DNA from: Siphonodentalium dalli
Lineage: Eukaryota; Mollusca; Scaphopoda; Gadilida; Siphonodentaliidae
Reading direction: 5' to 3'
DNA: 64,000 nt
Assembly: GCA_032622095.1 (NCBI GenBank)
Contig: CP136064.1
Span: forward strand, 264,037,863-264,101,862
This document shows positions 31,147 to 42,977 of this stretch, piece after piece. The position numbers were made by a program, and so were the translations under genes. Below the pieces are notes generated by a model. That model was not told the origin of the DNA. It worked only from the letters and a program-made list of their open reading frames with translations, and ran no database searches. Numbering within the stretch: position 1 is the stretch's first letter; each line of letters opens with the position of its first letter.

Positions 31147-31892
31147 TAGTGTTCGGTCCGAATATTCGAATGTTCGAATATTAATATTCGCTCGTAAAAT
31201 TAAATATTCGAATATTCGAATAATTATTTGACTATTCGAATATTCGAGAATAATCTCCGGGTAATTGTTTCCTGGTTTGTTATTAGTCTGAGGGTCTGTT
31301 AAAAGCATAGTCTATTTTCCACTGACCATAAACGAATTTATATGACGTAACTGTAACGTTCTTATTTGATAGGCGTCATGACGTCGAAATAATTTTATTG
31401 GCTAAGTCTAAACGAGACCGTGCTTGCATGTGGTCATATGAAGCGGACCTATAAGGCATCGTTTTGTTTTGTTTGCGCGTTGTCACTTGTGTGTATAATA
31501 TGGCGTCAAATTCGAAGAAATCAGATATATGGACTCAGTTCACGTTGGATGCCAAAACTAAAAAGGCAATCTGCAAGCTCAATCCAGATCACGTTCTTAG
31601 TTATTGTGGCACTACGACCAACTTGTGGAACCATGCATGGGACATTGACTACTTGAACTTCATAAACAGATAAACTCTTGCTATTAAGCCAAAAGACTTT
31701 TCTGTTCTCTCTTTTTTTGCGTATAGCATGTCCATGGATAAATATGCTATTTCATTAAATAATAAATTGGTTCCAAAATATGTTATCTATATAATTTTAT
31801 AATTTATCTAAATATTCGAATACTATTCGAATATTCGCTCGTTATTCGAACCGAATATTCGAATACCGAAATCCGTCGAATACCGAACACTA
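31147..31892 (+). mobile_element. Mini-hAT element carrying a BED zinc-finger ORF
   Basis: Termini TAGTGTTCGG and CCGAACACTA are perfect 10-bp inverted repeats, flanked by the 8-bp duplication atttcgac (31139-31146, 31893-31900). Subterminal regions are full of ATTCGAATATTCG palindromic motifs, probable transposase-binding repeats. At 746 bp it is far too short for a full hAT transposase (usually about 2 kb of coding). It contains only the N-terminal BED finger ORF. Confidence 0.92.
31500..31673 (+). CDS. BED-type zinc-finger remnant of a hAT transposase
   Basis: 57 codons from ATG 31500 (MASNSKKSDIWTQFTLD). The BED pattern is visible: W..F near residues 11-14, AICKL with the first Cys, and GTTTNLWNH with the His-bearing helix. 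The second Cys of the CxxC pair is Asn here (CKLNP), and the last His is Asp or missing (WNHAWDID), so zinc binding is probably lost. In ZBED proteins and hAT transposases this domain binds the element ends. The dimerisation/catalytic part is absent. It is most likely a decayed internal-deletion product; a self-regulating DNA-binding peptide is a less likely alternative. Confidence 0.6.
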   Translation: MASNSKKSDIWTQFTLDAKTKKAICKLNPDHVLSYCGTTTNLWNHAWDIDYLNFINR

Positions 31893-31900
31893 ATTTCGAC

Positions 31901-32364
31901 AACTACCCACTTTTTGCACAAAATTTCAGAAAAATAAGCGCACCCCTTCTCAATTCGATGTCAGCGTGAACGCATGGCGAACAGCCCCACCCAAAATGGT
32001 TGAAGATTAATATTGCCTATATATCAATTTCTTTTCTCGTCTTCATATTGAACAACCCAAGATTAGACCGACCATTTAACTATCATATTTTTTACTGACT
32101 GGAGAGTTCCCATACACAAATTTCAAGGGGCAAGATTTCAATTATTTAGTTGCTTATAACCTAAAATCACCAGTCTTACGTAAGAGAAAGTGGGATGAGA
32201 CCCTCAAATGTAAATGTTTCTATGACTCGGCGACGTAACGTTGCCAACCTATAGGTTTTTTTAATCGCGGATCGACCCTCGATCGGACACTCATGTTATT
32301 CTGCAAGTATCGATCGGAGCCTGGAGGCTTATTCTTCAAGTATTAGGTTATAATGCCTATTGCT
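31901..32364. other. Spacer
   Basis: Starts with 'actacccactttttgcacaa', also seen at 9601 inside the 2.2-kb block, so the mini-hAT landed in a relative of that sequence. Otherwise unrecognised. Confidence 0.45.
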
Positions 32365-32368
32365 TTAA

Positions 32369-32761
32369 CCCTATACCCAACAGAAGGGCCCTGTGCCAAT
32401 GCATTCTCTTATATATGCGAGTCGACCATAGGTCGCCTCGCATATATAAGAGAATGCATTGGCTTAACACATTAAAAATTATAAAATTGTTAAAGAATGT
32501 AAGAAAAAATGGTAAAAAGTGTTAAAAAAAGATTTTTTTTTAGGCCAATGCATTCTCTTATATATGCGAGGCGACCTATGGTCGACTCGCATATATAAGA
32601 GAATGCATTGGCACAGGGCATAACAGTAACTATCACAATGTGATCAAGGAGCCGGTTCCAATGATATCCATATGTGTATGGTTCTATTGAGACAGACCCA
32701 AGATATTTTAGGCTGTTGAAGCTTTATTTGGCCGGTTTTGGCCGGTTTGTTGGGTAAAGGG
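32369..32761. mobile_element. TTAA-flanked hairpin MITE, ACCCAAC type
   Basis: Flanked by TTAA (32365-32368, 32762-32765). Ends are CCCTATACCCAAC and GTTGGGTAAAGGG. TTAA plus CCC..GGG ends are the piggyBac signature. The body has two ~68-bp hairpins (32395-32462, 32543-32613; arm gccaatgcattctcttatat), inverted relative to each other. It ends 12 bp from the splice donor of the signal-peptide exon. Confidence 0.88.
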
Positions 32762-32777
32762 TTAATTGTAAACTTAC

Positions 32778-32844
32778 ATGTGTTGGTTCCCAAAACGCAA
32801 ACGGTGGTTGACAAAAACACTAGCAATGCAGTTAGTTCACCCAT
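32778..32844 (-). CDS. Signal-peptide exon of the CUB/LDLRa membrane protein (exon 1)
   Basis: ATG at 32844 in good context (gcgaatATGGG). It encodes 22 residues plus one base: MGELTALLVFLSTTVCVLG is a typical secretion signal with a hydrophobic core and small residues before cleavage. The donor ACACAT|GTAAGT is strong. The extra T joins AT of the CUB exon to make Tyr, so the mature protein would start near TNTYYMDQRCGG. The promoter would lie just right of 32844; I see no clear TATA box. Confidence 0.75.
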
Positions 32845-34086
32845 ATTCGCGTTGTTGTATATATCATATAAACACAGTGTATGTTTTCTATTTTAGTGCT
32901 GTTATCAGAAGGCCGTGCTGATAAAGTATGACGAGTAATGACACAAACGTATCACTGTGGACAAACAAAATCAATGTCCTTCTCCAAGTGCAAATAATTT
33001 GCGAAAACAGGATGTTAGAGCAGTGATGTCAATTTGAGGCACACAACCAGGGCTGTGGGCTTCAATGGGGTGTACCCGGACATTTTAACTGGAACCTCCA
33101 ACCCAATGAAACAGACCAAATCTCTAATTTGAGAAAGTCCATTGATTGACATGCAGTTTGATTATGTGTGTACAAACATGTGTGGATAATGAATCAGTCA
33201 AAAATAAACATAATTAAATTAAACAGGAGTGGCGCGTGGTTAAATGGATACTTCGTGTCGTCCCTATATGGACATATAATTCAAATGGTTTGACAGGACA
33301 TTGGGGCACTGATACATTTTGCGGCATACATCCGGGGACGTGTGCTTCTGATTGTCTATCAATCTCGACCATGTCTTCTCTCCAATGATACACCAACAGA
33401 TCGACGATATCGGTATCATCCGCAATGACTATATGACTGCACGTCCATTGGACACATGTTCAATTGCATTATTTAAAGATACCGGTGGCGTTGGCGATGG
33501 GTATGCTGTTAAAATATTCTCCTCCGTCAAAAACCGCCATAAACAGAAAGAATAGTAAAATATAGACAAACCTTGTTCTTATACCAATCGGAAATAAAGC
33601 ACAAACAGTATGTTATTGTCAAATGTTTTTACTTTGTTATGTAAACAAAAGCAAAAACGCTACGTGTCCTGGCTTTTGTTTAGATCCGGATATGGTAGAC
33701 ATAAAGAGTGTTATTTGTTACTGTTTTCCTGATATGGAAATACTAAAGAGCGTTTATATCATTTGTGTGTGATTAACCAATAGAATTGCGCTGTGTTATG
33801 TAAACAGAAGCAAAACTTATGTAACACCAGCAGGCTCTTGTTTACGTACACCATCGTACATCTTGACGACAATATACTATTTACGCGCTGATTATGTTTG
33901 GCATATGAACAAAACTATATCTATTTTAATATTCCTTCTGTTGATGGCGATTTGAACAAATATGAATATTTCTGCAACGAACGCCGCTCGTGACTTTAAC
34001 TATCATTGTCAAACTCCAGGCAGAGTTCGGAAATAAAAGTATAAAAATATCAATTGGATATTTGATAAATCCGTACACATATGGTA
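32845..34086. other. Upstream region of the CUB/LDLRa gene
   Basis: No gene recognised. 33050-33130 ('ctccaacccaatgaaacaga') faintly resembles the hAT-family interior. Two 'atgtaaacaaaagcaaaaac'-like stretches (33640, 33798) hint at an old duplication. Confidence 0.45.
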
Positions 34087-34160
34087 TGAGAACAAGAAAA
34101 CCATAATCATATATGGTAACGCCATCAAGATCATTATAATTAGGCATATATAAATTATAA
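34087..34160 (+). repeat. Solo left end of the AAC-bounded element, copy C
   Basis: AAC then aagaaaaccataatcatata and tggtaacgccatcaagatc, matching the left ends of copies A and B. After about 70 bp the match is lost, so this is a truncated copy. Confidence 0.75.
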
Positions 34161-35441
34161 TATAATATATATTGGTTTCATGAAAGCACCACCTCAGAAT
34201 TCGGTTACAACAACAAATCCTTAAAATTATTACAAACACTACGGCTTATATTACTGCAGGTTTCTCATTCATCGCAACAGAAAGCCTCTAAATGCGGACC
34301 AAAAATCTAGTAATCGGATTAAATACACGCCCGATACTTGGCATGCAATACGCCCTTTATTTTACATTCTAACTGAGACATACGTCATCAGCAAAGTCAG
34401 TTGTTATATTATGCATTGTGTTCCCGCAATAACATTTTCATACCTAAACATTGGAAGCTATTATATATAACGCGGTCATAAAGTTACATACTGCAACAAT
34501 GTGATATCTGCGAAGACACATCCGCGAAAACACGAAATGTGTTGTCCTGCGAGATATCCCCATCACTATAGCTCCAGTGACACGTCCAGATCAGCCTTAC
34601 TACAATTTCCTGAAATATATAACTCGATCGCATCGCGTGAAACCCGAAATGTGTTGTCCTGTCAGATATCCCAATCGCCCCATTGGCACGGCCAGATCAG
34701 CACAGCAGTAAACGTACACCCTTAGTATGCATGGGCTTAGTCAATTTGGTGAGTATGTGGTCGTGGGGGGGGGGGGGGGGTGCGACGTAATTATACCCCC
34801 ATGACGGAAGTAAATGGTGGGTATACTGGATTACATGCGTCATATCACCCGCCAGTCCACCTAGACGTCAGCCCGAACAGATATCTCAGCCACAGATGTT
34901 CGGGCTTTCGACGAAGTTTCACACAGTGTTGTTCGCATTCTCCATTCGAGAGTTATTCTCCTTCGTTTATCTGGAAATGTTGGTTTTTATTTTGTCCGCC
35001 TAGCATACATATCAGTCAATATATCAGCTCAAGGAAATATAGTATATGTATATGAATGTTCACCATAATGAGAACTTCAAAGAGGTTTTAATTGATTTTG
35101 TTTGGATTCCTCATATTAGGATTATTTCTCTTTGTTTATAAAGAACTGTTGGTATGTGTCATTCCGCACGAATGTCTCAACCATGGATCATCAGATATCA
35201 ATGTAATTGGGTTGAGATATTCAATACATATTGAATACGAGAGGCCGATCACGATCGGTAGATGGATGTTTAACCCATACCTTGGCGATAGTGATTTGCT
35301 ATTTTCAGCTTGGAACGATTGTTTATTTAACTCAACGTTAAAATTCATAACATTCAATGTTAATCTTCAACGATTAACAAAAATAACTCTTTTTGTTTAA
35401 ATCGGATCAAACCCATATTCGAAATCGATCTGTATCTATAG
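34161..35441. other. Intergenic spacer
   Basis: No gene recognised. A near-duplicate 'cgaaatgtgttgtcctgcg' pair (34534, 34647) marks a ~113-bp tandem duplication. A G16 run is at 34765-34780. Confidence 0.45.
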
Positions 35442-35861
35442 CTTTCTTTCATCGGAAACTCGATCCGTCTTCCAATTGGTCACCAGGTTCCGCTGGAACT
35501 TTTCGTTTTCAAGGCACACCAGTACATTCTTTTCGACAAACGACCATTTGGATTCGTAACAGATGTGATGCCACTCCTTGAAAAATATGAGCTTCTGGTG
35601 TTTCTTCTAGATTTCCTTGACGCTGGGATTTTCCCAGGGAAACAAGAATGGAAGAACCTCGTCAAAACACAAATTGAAAACTGCTACAGGGTAGAGTGCT
35701 TGGAATTTATTACTAGCGATCCTGAGCTGTCATTCCTCGCGCAATGTCACTCTGACCCTCTCACTCTATGGGACGTCTGGTATCTCTATTCCCGGAACCG
35801 CCATCGCTCAAGGGAACTGCGTAATCTCGCACTTCTCCTGAACAAATCCACATATGCAAAC
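35442..35861 (+). pseudogene. LINE 3 ORF2 fragment, part 1
   Basis: In-frame protein without stop: ILFDKRPFGFVTDVMPLLEK, YELLVFLLDFLDAGIFPGK, EWKNLVKTQIENCYR, DPLTLWDVWYLYSRNRH, ELRNLALLLN. The pattern matches the region between RT and the terminal zinc knuckle of non-LTR ORF2 proteins. It is a third family, distinct from LINE 1 and LINE 2. It ends at ..STYAN, where the AAC-bounded element enters. Confidence 0.7.
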
Positions 35862-37537
35862 AAGAAAACCATAGTCAGAAATGGTAACGCCACCAATATC
35901 ATATTATTAGCCATAAATATAAATTATAATATAATTATACTATAAACTAGCTTTCAAATTTTATGTGGGAAATTTTCATACTTCCATATTTCAAGTTTTC
36001 CCGTTTCTCGTGTTATACATTACATTCTTCAAACTGTCTTCTTTATTACACAAACTGATGGGCCCGACTTCGTCCGGGCTGTTTCCCATCTGATTTCCGG
36101 CGAAAGGCGCGATTTGACCTTGAATTGACTATTTCGAAAGTCAAGGTCAGGTCAAGGTCATGATTTGACCCGTCCAAAACACCCCCACCCCGGAGAAGAA
36201 TACCCTAGGTATAAAATTTCGTCGAAATCCGTCCGTTTTACCCCACTTGACCTTTAATTAACAATTTTGAAGGTCAAGGTAAGGTCGGAGTCATGATTTG
36301 ACCCGTCCAAAACACTGCCCCGACAAAATTACCCATAGGTATCAAATTTCGTCGAAATCCATCCGTTTTACCCGATTTGACCTTTGATTGACCACATTGA
36401 AGGTCAATGTCACGCCGAGGTCACGATTTGACCCGTTCAAAACACTCCCCGGACAAAAGTATCCCTAGGTATCAAATTTCGCCGAAATTCGTCCGTTTTA
36501 CCCAAATTTACCTTGCATTGACAGTTTTAAAGGTCAAGATAAGGTCGGGGTCACGATTTGACGCGTCCAAAACACTTCCCGGACACAAATACCCCTAAAT
36601 ATCAAATTACGTTGAAATTTATGGAAAGCCGAAGAGGACATTTTAGTTGCTAATTGCTAGATAAACGACGCACGACTTGTCGCGGTTTTTTAAAGGTGTT
36701 TCAAACTAGGAGATAAAAGTATTCTGCGTTTCAAATGGTGATGAATTATAGTATTTTATTCAAATTTTCTGGCATAAATTGTTATTAAAACCGTATATAC
36801 TATAACAAAAATCAATGACTCGAAAATTAAGTGGGCCTTTAAACAAAGTCACAATTGCAGTTAGGCTCATCTCATACTCGTCTATTCTGCGATATTCTGC
36901 TGCGCAGTTTGTTATAGCCTCCAGTATTCATTGAGCATTATAGCCCCACTGTTATAATTCGCCTTTAGCAGGCGTACTCTTGCCTCAGATTATTGAGATA
37001 TTAGGTCACACGTAATGGCATTAAATCGCATGGAAACATAGCAATTGTGTGGGCTGCTTGGCGTGAATATGTAATGAGAAATAAGGTCATACGTAATGAC
37101 ATTAAACTCAAGAAAATCCCGCGAAAACAAAATCACATTTAATGTTTTAAGTTATTTCCGTTATAAAAAGAATCTTCGTGATAATGAACCCTCTCAATAC
37201 TTTAGAATATAGAATTAACCTAAAAATGACAAAAACCTTCGGAATAGAGAACCTTCGGAATAGTGAACATTCGAAATAGCAAGTATTCATAATAGAGAAC
37301 CTTCGGAATAGTGGACCTTCGGGATAGAGAACCTTCATAATAGAAACATGTCCCCACAATTACACCGGTGACATAAACACGTGTGCTAATCTTTTTGGAC
37401 TATCGTCACTCTATCGGTACGGTTTATACTCAAGTACGAAAAAAGACCTAACCATAATACATTCGCCCAGTGGATTATCGATCGTCCGCTCGAACATGAA
37501 AAACTGTAATACAGCTTACACCACCTTGTGGCGTAAT
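35862..37537. mobile_element. AAC-bounded large non-autonomous element, copy B
   Basis: 1676 bp with the same ends as copy A and AAC on both sides (35859-35861, 37538-37540). Removing it rejoins the LINE 3 frame exactly (KSTYAN/LCCAQCG). It holds the 132-bp tandem array (36110-36600) and the 'accttcggaatag' minisatellite (37220-37340), but lacks the ~490-bp internal duplication of copy A. Confidence 0.85.
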
Positions 37538-37540
37538 AAC

Positions 37541-37726
37541 TTGTGCTGCGCTCAATGTGGTTCGACATATAATAATGAAATTATACATGTAACGTTTGAG
37601 TGCTGTGCAGGAGTGTTGATTCGTCTTCGCGATATATTCAGGGAAAGGGTGATTGATATACAGGGTATAGAGCAGTACAAGTTTTTAGCTTCCCTCTCGG
37701 GGGAGCAGCTTTCATCACTTTCCTAG
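37541..37726 (+). pseudogene. LINE 3 ORF2 fragment, part 2 (zinc-knuckle C-terminus)
   Basis: Continues directly as LCCAQCGSTYNNEIIHVTFEC, the C..C....H....C knuckle at the end of many non-LTR ORF2 proteins, then LRDIFRERVIDIQGIEQY and a stop at 37726. The frame is open across the joint. Confidence 0.72.
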
Positions 37727-38872
37727 GAAGCGTATAAACATTCTCGAAAGGTCAAATATTTTGATTAATGTTGGAGACCTTATCATCGATGCTGCTGTCT
37801 TTCTTCTTCGTGCCTGCAACATTGTGAAGGGAGTACAGAATTACTAAAGATTGTATATTCTCAAATTTATTCGGCCGTGTACATATGTATAGTGTGTTTC
37901 TCCATTAATTGTTATGTTGTGTAATATAATCTCTCCATATAGGAGGCAATAAAGATGTATATGGTATGGGTATACATATAAACGATACGTTGGTGTGATC
38001 GAAAATGGTCAGGTTCATGTGACTTAATTCTACTTTGGGTGTGCCCACCCTTGGCGGTATGCCACAAGGGTGTGTACCGGGCGACACCGGTGGGTCTTGT
38101 TTGACACCAATTTGTAGTTTCCAATAAACAAATTGATGGGTTCAAATTAAAATAATTCAAGTAAAGTCTGAGGGACCATGAACAGCATTTTAGACTTTTA
38201 GTATTCACCAGGCTACCATAGATTGACAAGATTCACAATGTGCGCTTAAAATTTACGTCAGCAACAGATCAAACTCTTGGCATGTGGCCTATAAAGGGGC
38301 CAATAGATATAAGATAATTCGAGGTTAATTACCCGTGACGGTGCTCCGATATGAAAATGGATTTTTTTTAAATGATTATATTCGATGTTTCCAATTTAAT
38401 GGTCGACCGACCCGATTCCCGAAGATCCATAATGAAGTTAGGTGTCGTTCGGATGAGGGATGTGGTTTGTAGGGTGGGGCCAAAGGATTTAGTCTTGCAC
38501 AGTGCAAAATCCATCAAGGTTGCCGACGAAATAAGCCAAGCTCCGATTCGAAACTGTGTCTAAAACATCCAGAAGGTGTTCATTTACTTGTGGTGTGATT
38601 TGCAGAAATTGTTTAGATTGTTTCAACATCATGGTGGTCACTTGTGAGGTTCAACGGACAGTGACCATTTTGACTTTTTCACTTCACAAGTACATCCTTG
38701 GGAGAGCGGACGGACGCAGGTCTCTTGTATAAACTATCATAACGTATAACAGGCGCGTATATAGAGACGTCGCATACAGGCAGCTAGAGCGGGGGTGGAG
38801 CACATTACAAACCCTGTGGAGGGACGACAACGAACAGCTTCCTGTGGGGCATCTGAACACCAGTGGAGTAAT
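37727..38872. other. Intergenic spacer
   Basis: No gene recognised. The first ~120 bp may be the LINE 3 3' UTR. Confidence 0.45.
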
Positions 38873-39127
38873 CAAGCATTGAAATAGGGTGTCTGTCATT
38901 TGCAGAATGAGGTTCCCAGAGGGTGAATTTAGTGATGCTACCCCCGCATAGCGGGCTAGCATCACCAAATTCACCCTCTGGGAACCCCATTCTGCTTAGA
39001 TGTAAGCAGAACGAGGTCCCCAGAGGGTAAATTTGGTGATGCTAGCCCGCTATGCGGGGTAGCATCACTAAATTCACCCTCCGGGGACCTCATTTTGCAA
39101 ATGACAGACACCCTATTTCAAGGCTTG
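38873..39127. mobile_element. CAAGCCTTGAAATAG hairpin MITE (8-bp duplication type), two hairpins
   Basis: Ends CAAGCATTGAAATAGGGTG and its complement. Two ~90-bp fold-backs carry gcagaatgaggtccccagag / ctctggggacctcattctgc arms. ggagtaat occurs just left (38865-38872) and again at 39133-39140, 5 bp past the expected right end, so the right boundary may be shifted. Confidence 0.8.
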
Positions 39128-39917
39128 GCCTGGGAGTAATGACTTGGTATCAAGTTGAGGCCCCAAAGATAATAAGGTATACTCTACATAAAGGTAAATA
39201 AAAATGGGAATATTTGTGAGTTTTAACAGTTTATTACATTCTATTCTGAATGTCATTCGATGCAGAAGAAGCAAATAGGTATACATATACTAGTATCATG
39301 CCATGAATCTCTACTCTGGCTACAAACGAAGAGGTCATATTCAACCAGTTCAAAATCTTGGAACTCTTTAATGTTCTGTCCTGTTCTGGCAGGTAATTAG
39401 AACATTGAAAAAACAACACAGGGAATATATTTTCTTTGTTAATACAAAGTTCCTTAATATTAAATGTATTTCACAGTAGGGGTGATCACATGTGCCTGGA
39501 AATTACATAATTTATGTAACTTTTTTGAGCAATTTCCCAATGGACATTGAATTGATTACCCGGTAGAAATTCCATGATTGTAGTCCATGCAAAACAAAAT
39601 TGGCTCGCAAAAGTCAGCTAAATCATGCAATCTCTAGCTAGGATCTTTGCCTACTGTGAAATCTGTTATTAAGAAACTAACTGAGCATGAACTGAGAAAT
39701 ATATTATATGCATGGTTTTATTTTTCGAAGATCCAACAGTTCCCATGTTTTGAACAGGTTGAGTATAGTCAGATTAGAGATCCATGTAATTATCTAATAG
39801 TCAGCATAACATCGCAATAGAGATAACAAGAATAAAAATATAATAGATATATCTCAAGAATAAAGTTTTCTATACCGATCTATACAAGAATATTATTCAC
39901 ATTGTTTAATTATTCAA
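39128..39917. other. Intergenic spacer
   Basis: AT-rich unique DNA; nothing recognised. Confidence 0.5.
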
Positions 39918-40147
39918 CCCTTTCATGACGGGAGCAGCGCTGGTGCAGTATTAAAGATCATGTGCCAGTGCATATGGAGCCTCGCATAAATAAGAAAATG
40001 CACTCGCAATTGGCTTACAAGGTCAAATATTGTTAGGCCAATGTATTCTCTTATAGGCTAATCCCCCCCCCCCCCTATGGGAGACTCACATAATACATTG
40101 GCACAGGGTTTTTCGGAAAATTTCTTGAAGCTCCTGTCATAGAAGGG
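39918..40147 (+). mobile_element. TTAA-type hairpin MITE, CATGACGGGAGC type, decayed
   Basis: Ends CCCTTTCATGACGGGAGC and GCTCCTGTCATAGAAGGG. The left site has mutated to TCAA; the right is TTAA. Both internal hairpins are partly deleted, and the second has a C11 run in its stem. Confidence 0.8.
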
Positions 40148-40307
40148 TTAACAACCCCTTGATAACTAAATACCTTCTGGTGAGTAATTCACTTTGGGGA
40201 ATGCCCAGATAAGTTAAACAAAAGGCTGATGTTCTAGTTGACCTTATTATCTGAACATCCTTCCAAACTACTGATAAGGAATCCTATCTCCTCTGCACTT
40301 ATATTAA

Positions 40308-40742
40308 CCCTTTCAGTGCCAGGGGCCGATCTGATCGGCCCTAATTTACGGTCTGTAAAATCGGCCCTAAAAAAATTTAAATTTTTATTTTTTTGGGTTG
40401 AATTTTTTTTGGGTATGCTTAAGCATTCTATAGCGAATTTAAAAACAAACTGGATAAAACCTTAAGGGCATGTTATAACTCAAAACTATCACCAAGTATT
40501 CATAGTAATAATTTTGATTCCCTGGCACTAAATCTACAAAATAAGTCAGTTAAAGAATATAAGAAAAAATTATTAAAATTGTAAAAAATTGTAAAAAATA
40601 ATAACAAATGATGAAAAATTGTTAGGCCAATGCATTCTCTTATATATGCGAGGCGACCTATGGTCGACTCGCATATATAAGAGAATGCATTGGCACAGGG
40701 TATATGTGTTGATACAAAAAATCGGACCTGGCACTGAAAGGG
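40308..40742. mobile_element. TTAA-type hairpin MITE, CAGTGCCAGG type
   Basis: TTAA on both sides (40304-40307, 40743-40746). Ends CCCTTTCAGTGCCAGG and CCTGGCACTGAAAGGG. Only one hairpin (40623-40695), and it is almost identical to those of the ACCCAAC type although the ends differ. Confidence 0.88.
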
Positions 40743-40910
40743 TTAACACAACATTGAATTGGTGGATCGTAAGTACAGTGAATGAGTACATGTATATTAA
40801 ATGGACATGACTCATTCGGGTTGATTCAAACTGCAAAATTTTGTCGATGTAATTTGATAAGAGGTATACGATTTGATAAATACACAAAATGTTGATATAC
40901 CGGCTTCATA

Positions 40911-41086
40911 CAGTAATGCGCAAAGTAATCGATTTCTTAACCACAGCAGAATTATGGGTAACTTTTCAGGATTTAGTCCCCGAGAGCTTTCCGATGAATG
41001 GCAACAAGCCATATTTCCGACTAAATCCTGAAAAGTTACCCATAATTCTGCTGTGGTTAAGGAGTCGATTACTTAGGGCATTACTG
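40911..41086. mobile_element. Mariner-like fold-back MITE (CAGTAATGC), copy 1
   Basis: TA on both sides. Ends cagtaatgc / gcattactg, then long complementary arms (aaccacagcagaattatggg / cccataattctgctgtggtt). The CAGT start with a TA duplication suits Tc1/mariner. 176 bp, no ORF. Confidence 0.82.
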
Positions 41087-41940
41087 TATGCTCTTAAGAA
41101 TACTTGCCGATGTCAGCTATTTTACAGCTGTTTTCAATTTCCTCCACAGAAGTGAAAAAACGCTCTTTATATCAACCCTATCAGGAATAGTCTAACAAGG
41201 AATTATTTTTATTGTTCTGTTACATAAAGGGGTAACAATGTGGGCTGATGTGATGGTCCAGTGGTATACAAGATTTGTAGGACTTCATTACATTTAGTAC
41301 AATGACAGTATCAGCAACAAGCATATATGAATGAGACAAGCCACATGTCCCAAGTCACCAGGGTTTTTGTATCATTAGAATGCATCTGTGAACCTCATTA
41401 ACATTCCAGACTGTGATAATTGTGTTGGAAGGTTGCTGCTGGACTTGACAGAGGAAGGCTAATTAATGTTATGTAATAAGACATTCCATCTGACAAAATA
41501 TCTAAGGTTAAAATTACACTGACATTTAGTAAGGAAATTTTTTTTCATTTCATTTCTCGACTGTTCCATTAGGGCTGTTACTAGTAGGTGGGGTATTATT
41601 TATTAGTTCTATGCCGACGAAATTTTGGAACCTGAACTTTCTGATAACTTGATATAGTCTTTCTTTGGCATAAAAAGCTTGTATAAGATTGTTCAGTATA
41701 ACTATTGATCCCTGGAAATGGACCGCAATGAAATAAAAGCCGAGCATAATTTGGACCATCAAATCACTAAGTGCCTTGAAGCAAGATACATGTATCTAAA
41801 TTAATTCCACTGAACACTAATGAAGCCATGAACAAGAGCATGCTGTCGGGGCATGGCATAATATGCCCGTTTCTGGAGTACAGTTATCTTGCTGAAACCA
41901 CAATTTTTTTATATTTATTTTCGGCTATTTTCAGCAAAAA
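41087..41940. other. Intergenic spacer
   Basis: AT-rich unique DNA; nothing recognised. Confidence 0.5.
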
Positions 41941-42460
41941 AAATCCTATAACTCTGGTAAAAATGGTTGGATCGGACTCAAATTCGAACTTGACCTGCAA
42001 AATCATGTAGACAGAACCTATATTTGAACTTGATCTGTATACCAATTTTGGTTCAGTTCACTCGATTCAATCTAAAGTTATCATCTGGAAACCGCATATC
42101 AGGTAAAATCTAAGTAAAAAAAAGGGGCATGACTTAGTCAAAATCATGCGGACGAAACCCATATTCGAACTTGATCTGTATTTTGGGGTGGTAAACTAAT
42201 ATACCAAAATTGGTTCAGTTCACTTGATTCAATCTAAAGTTATCATCCGGAAACCGCAAATCAGGTAAAATCTAAGTCGAAAAAGGGGCATGACTTAGTC
42301 AAAATAATGCAGAAGAAACCCATATTCGAACTTGATCTGTATTTTGGTGTGGTAAACTAACATACCAAATTTGGTTCAGTTCACTCGATTCAATCTAAAG
42401 TTATCATCTGGAAACCAAAAGCAGATGGACAGCGGATGGGACGGACAACCCATTTACATA
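41941..42460. repeat. ~145-bp diverged tandem repeat, three units
   Basis: Units share 'catattcgaacttgatctgt', 'ggttcagttcactcgattca', 'atctaaagttatcatctgga' and 'aaaaaggggcatgacttagt'. Relatives of the same unit occur at 43480-43740 and 54090-54410, so this is a dispersed repeat family. Confidence 0.85.
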
Positions 42461-42920
42461 ATACGACCGTTTTTTCAAATGGAAGCAAAAAGTAATTGGG
42501 ACTGTTTTTTATGATTTACTTTCTTAACATTTAGAGCAATGTTACTGTTGAGATCTGAGTTTGTGGTTCATCACATCTGAAGTTTTGGCTTTAAAAATCC
42601 ACATATAAACAATAAAAAATTATATAAATAAAAAATCTCCAACTTGCGCATTGCCCAAGCCTCATATTAGACATAGCAAGCATACATTTATGTGATCAAA
42701 ATAAGTTAAGGCGACACAAATTTAATAAGTTATACAGTTATTAGTATAATTTGTATGAAAAAGGCAGGAAAACAATCGCTACATGAGATTCACAGCTGAC
42801 ATCTGCATGTATGTAATTTCATTCCTACAAAAAGAATTGGAGAAAAAAAAAACTCTTTAATCATTTTGGTACATAAATCATTTTTCATTATAAATATAAT
42901 ACATCTTTTAAATGTTATAT
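42461..42920. other. Intergenic spacer
   Basis: AT-rich unique DNA; nothing recognised. Confidence 0.5.
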
Positions 42921-42977
42921 AAGACAATACATTTGCACAGGGTTTTCGCAAAATTCAGAAAACTATTCATGGCGGGG
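42921..42977 (+). repeat. Right-end fragment of a CATGACGGGAGC-type MITE
   Basis: 'tttgcacagggttttcgcaa' and 'attcagaaaactattcatgg', followed by GGGGTTAA. Matches the right end of the intact copies. The left part is lost. Confidence 0.6.

Noticed and set aside
33214-33260. tRNA-like box A (gtggcgcgtggttaaatgg) suggesting a SINE
   Set aside because: No box B at the expected distance and no second copy in the window.
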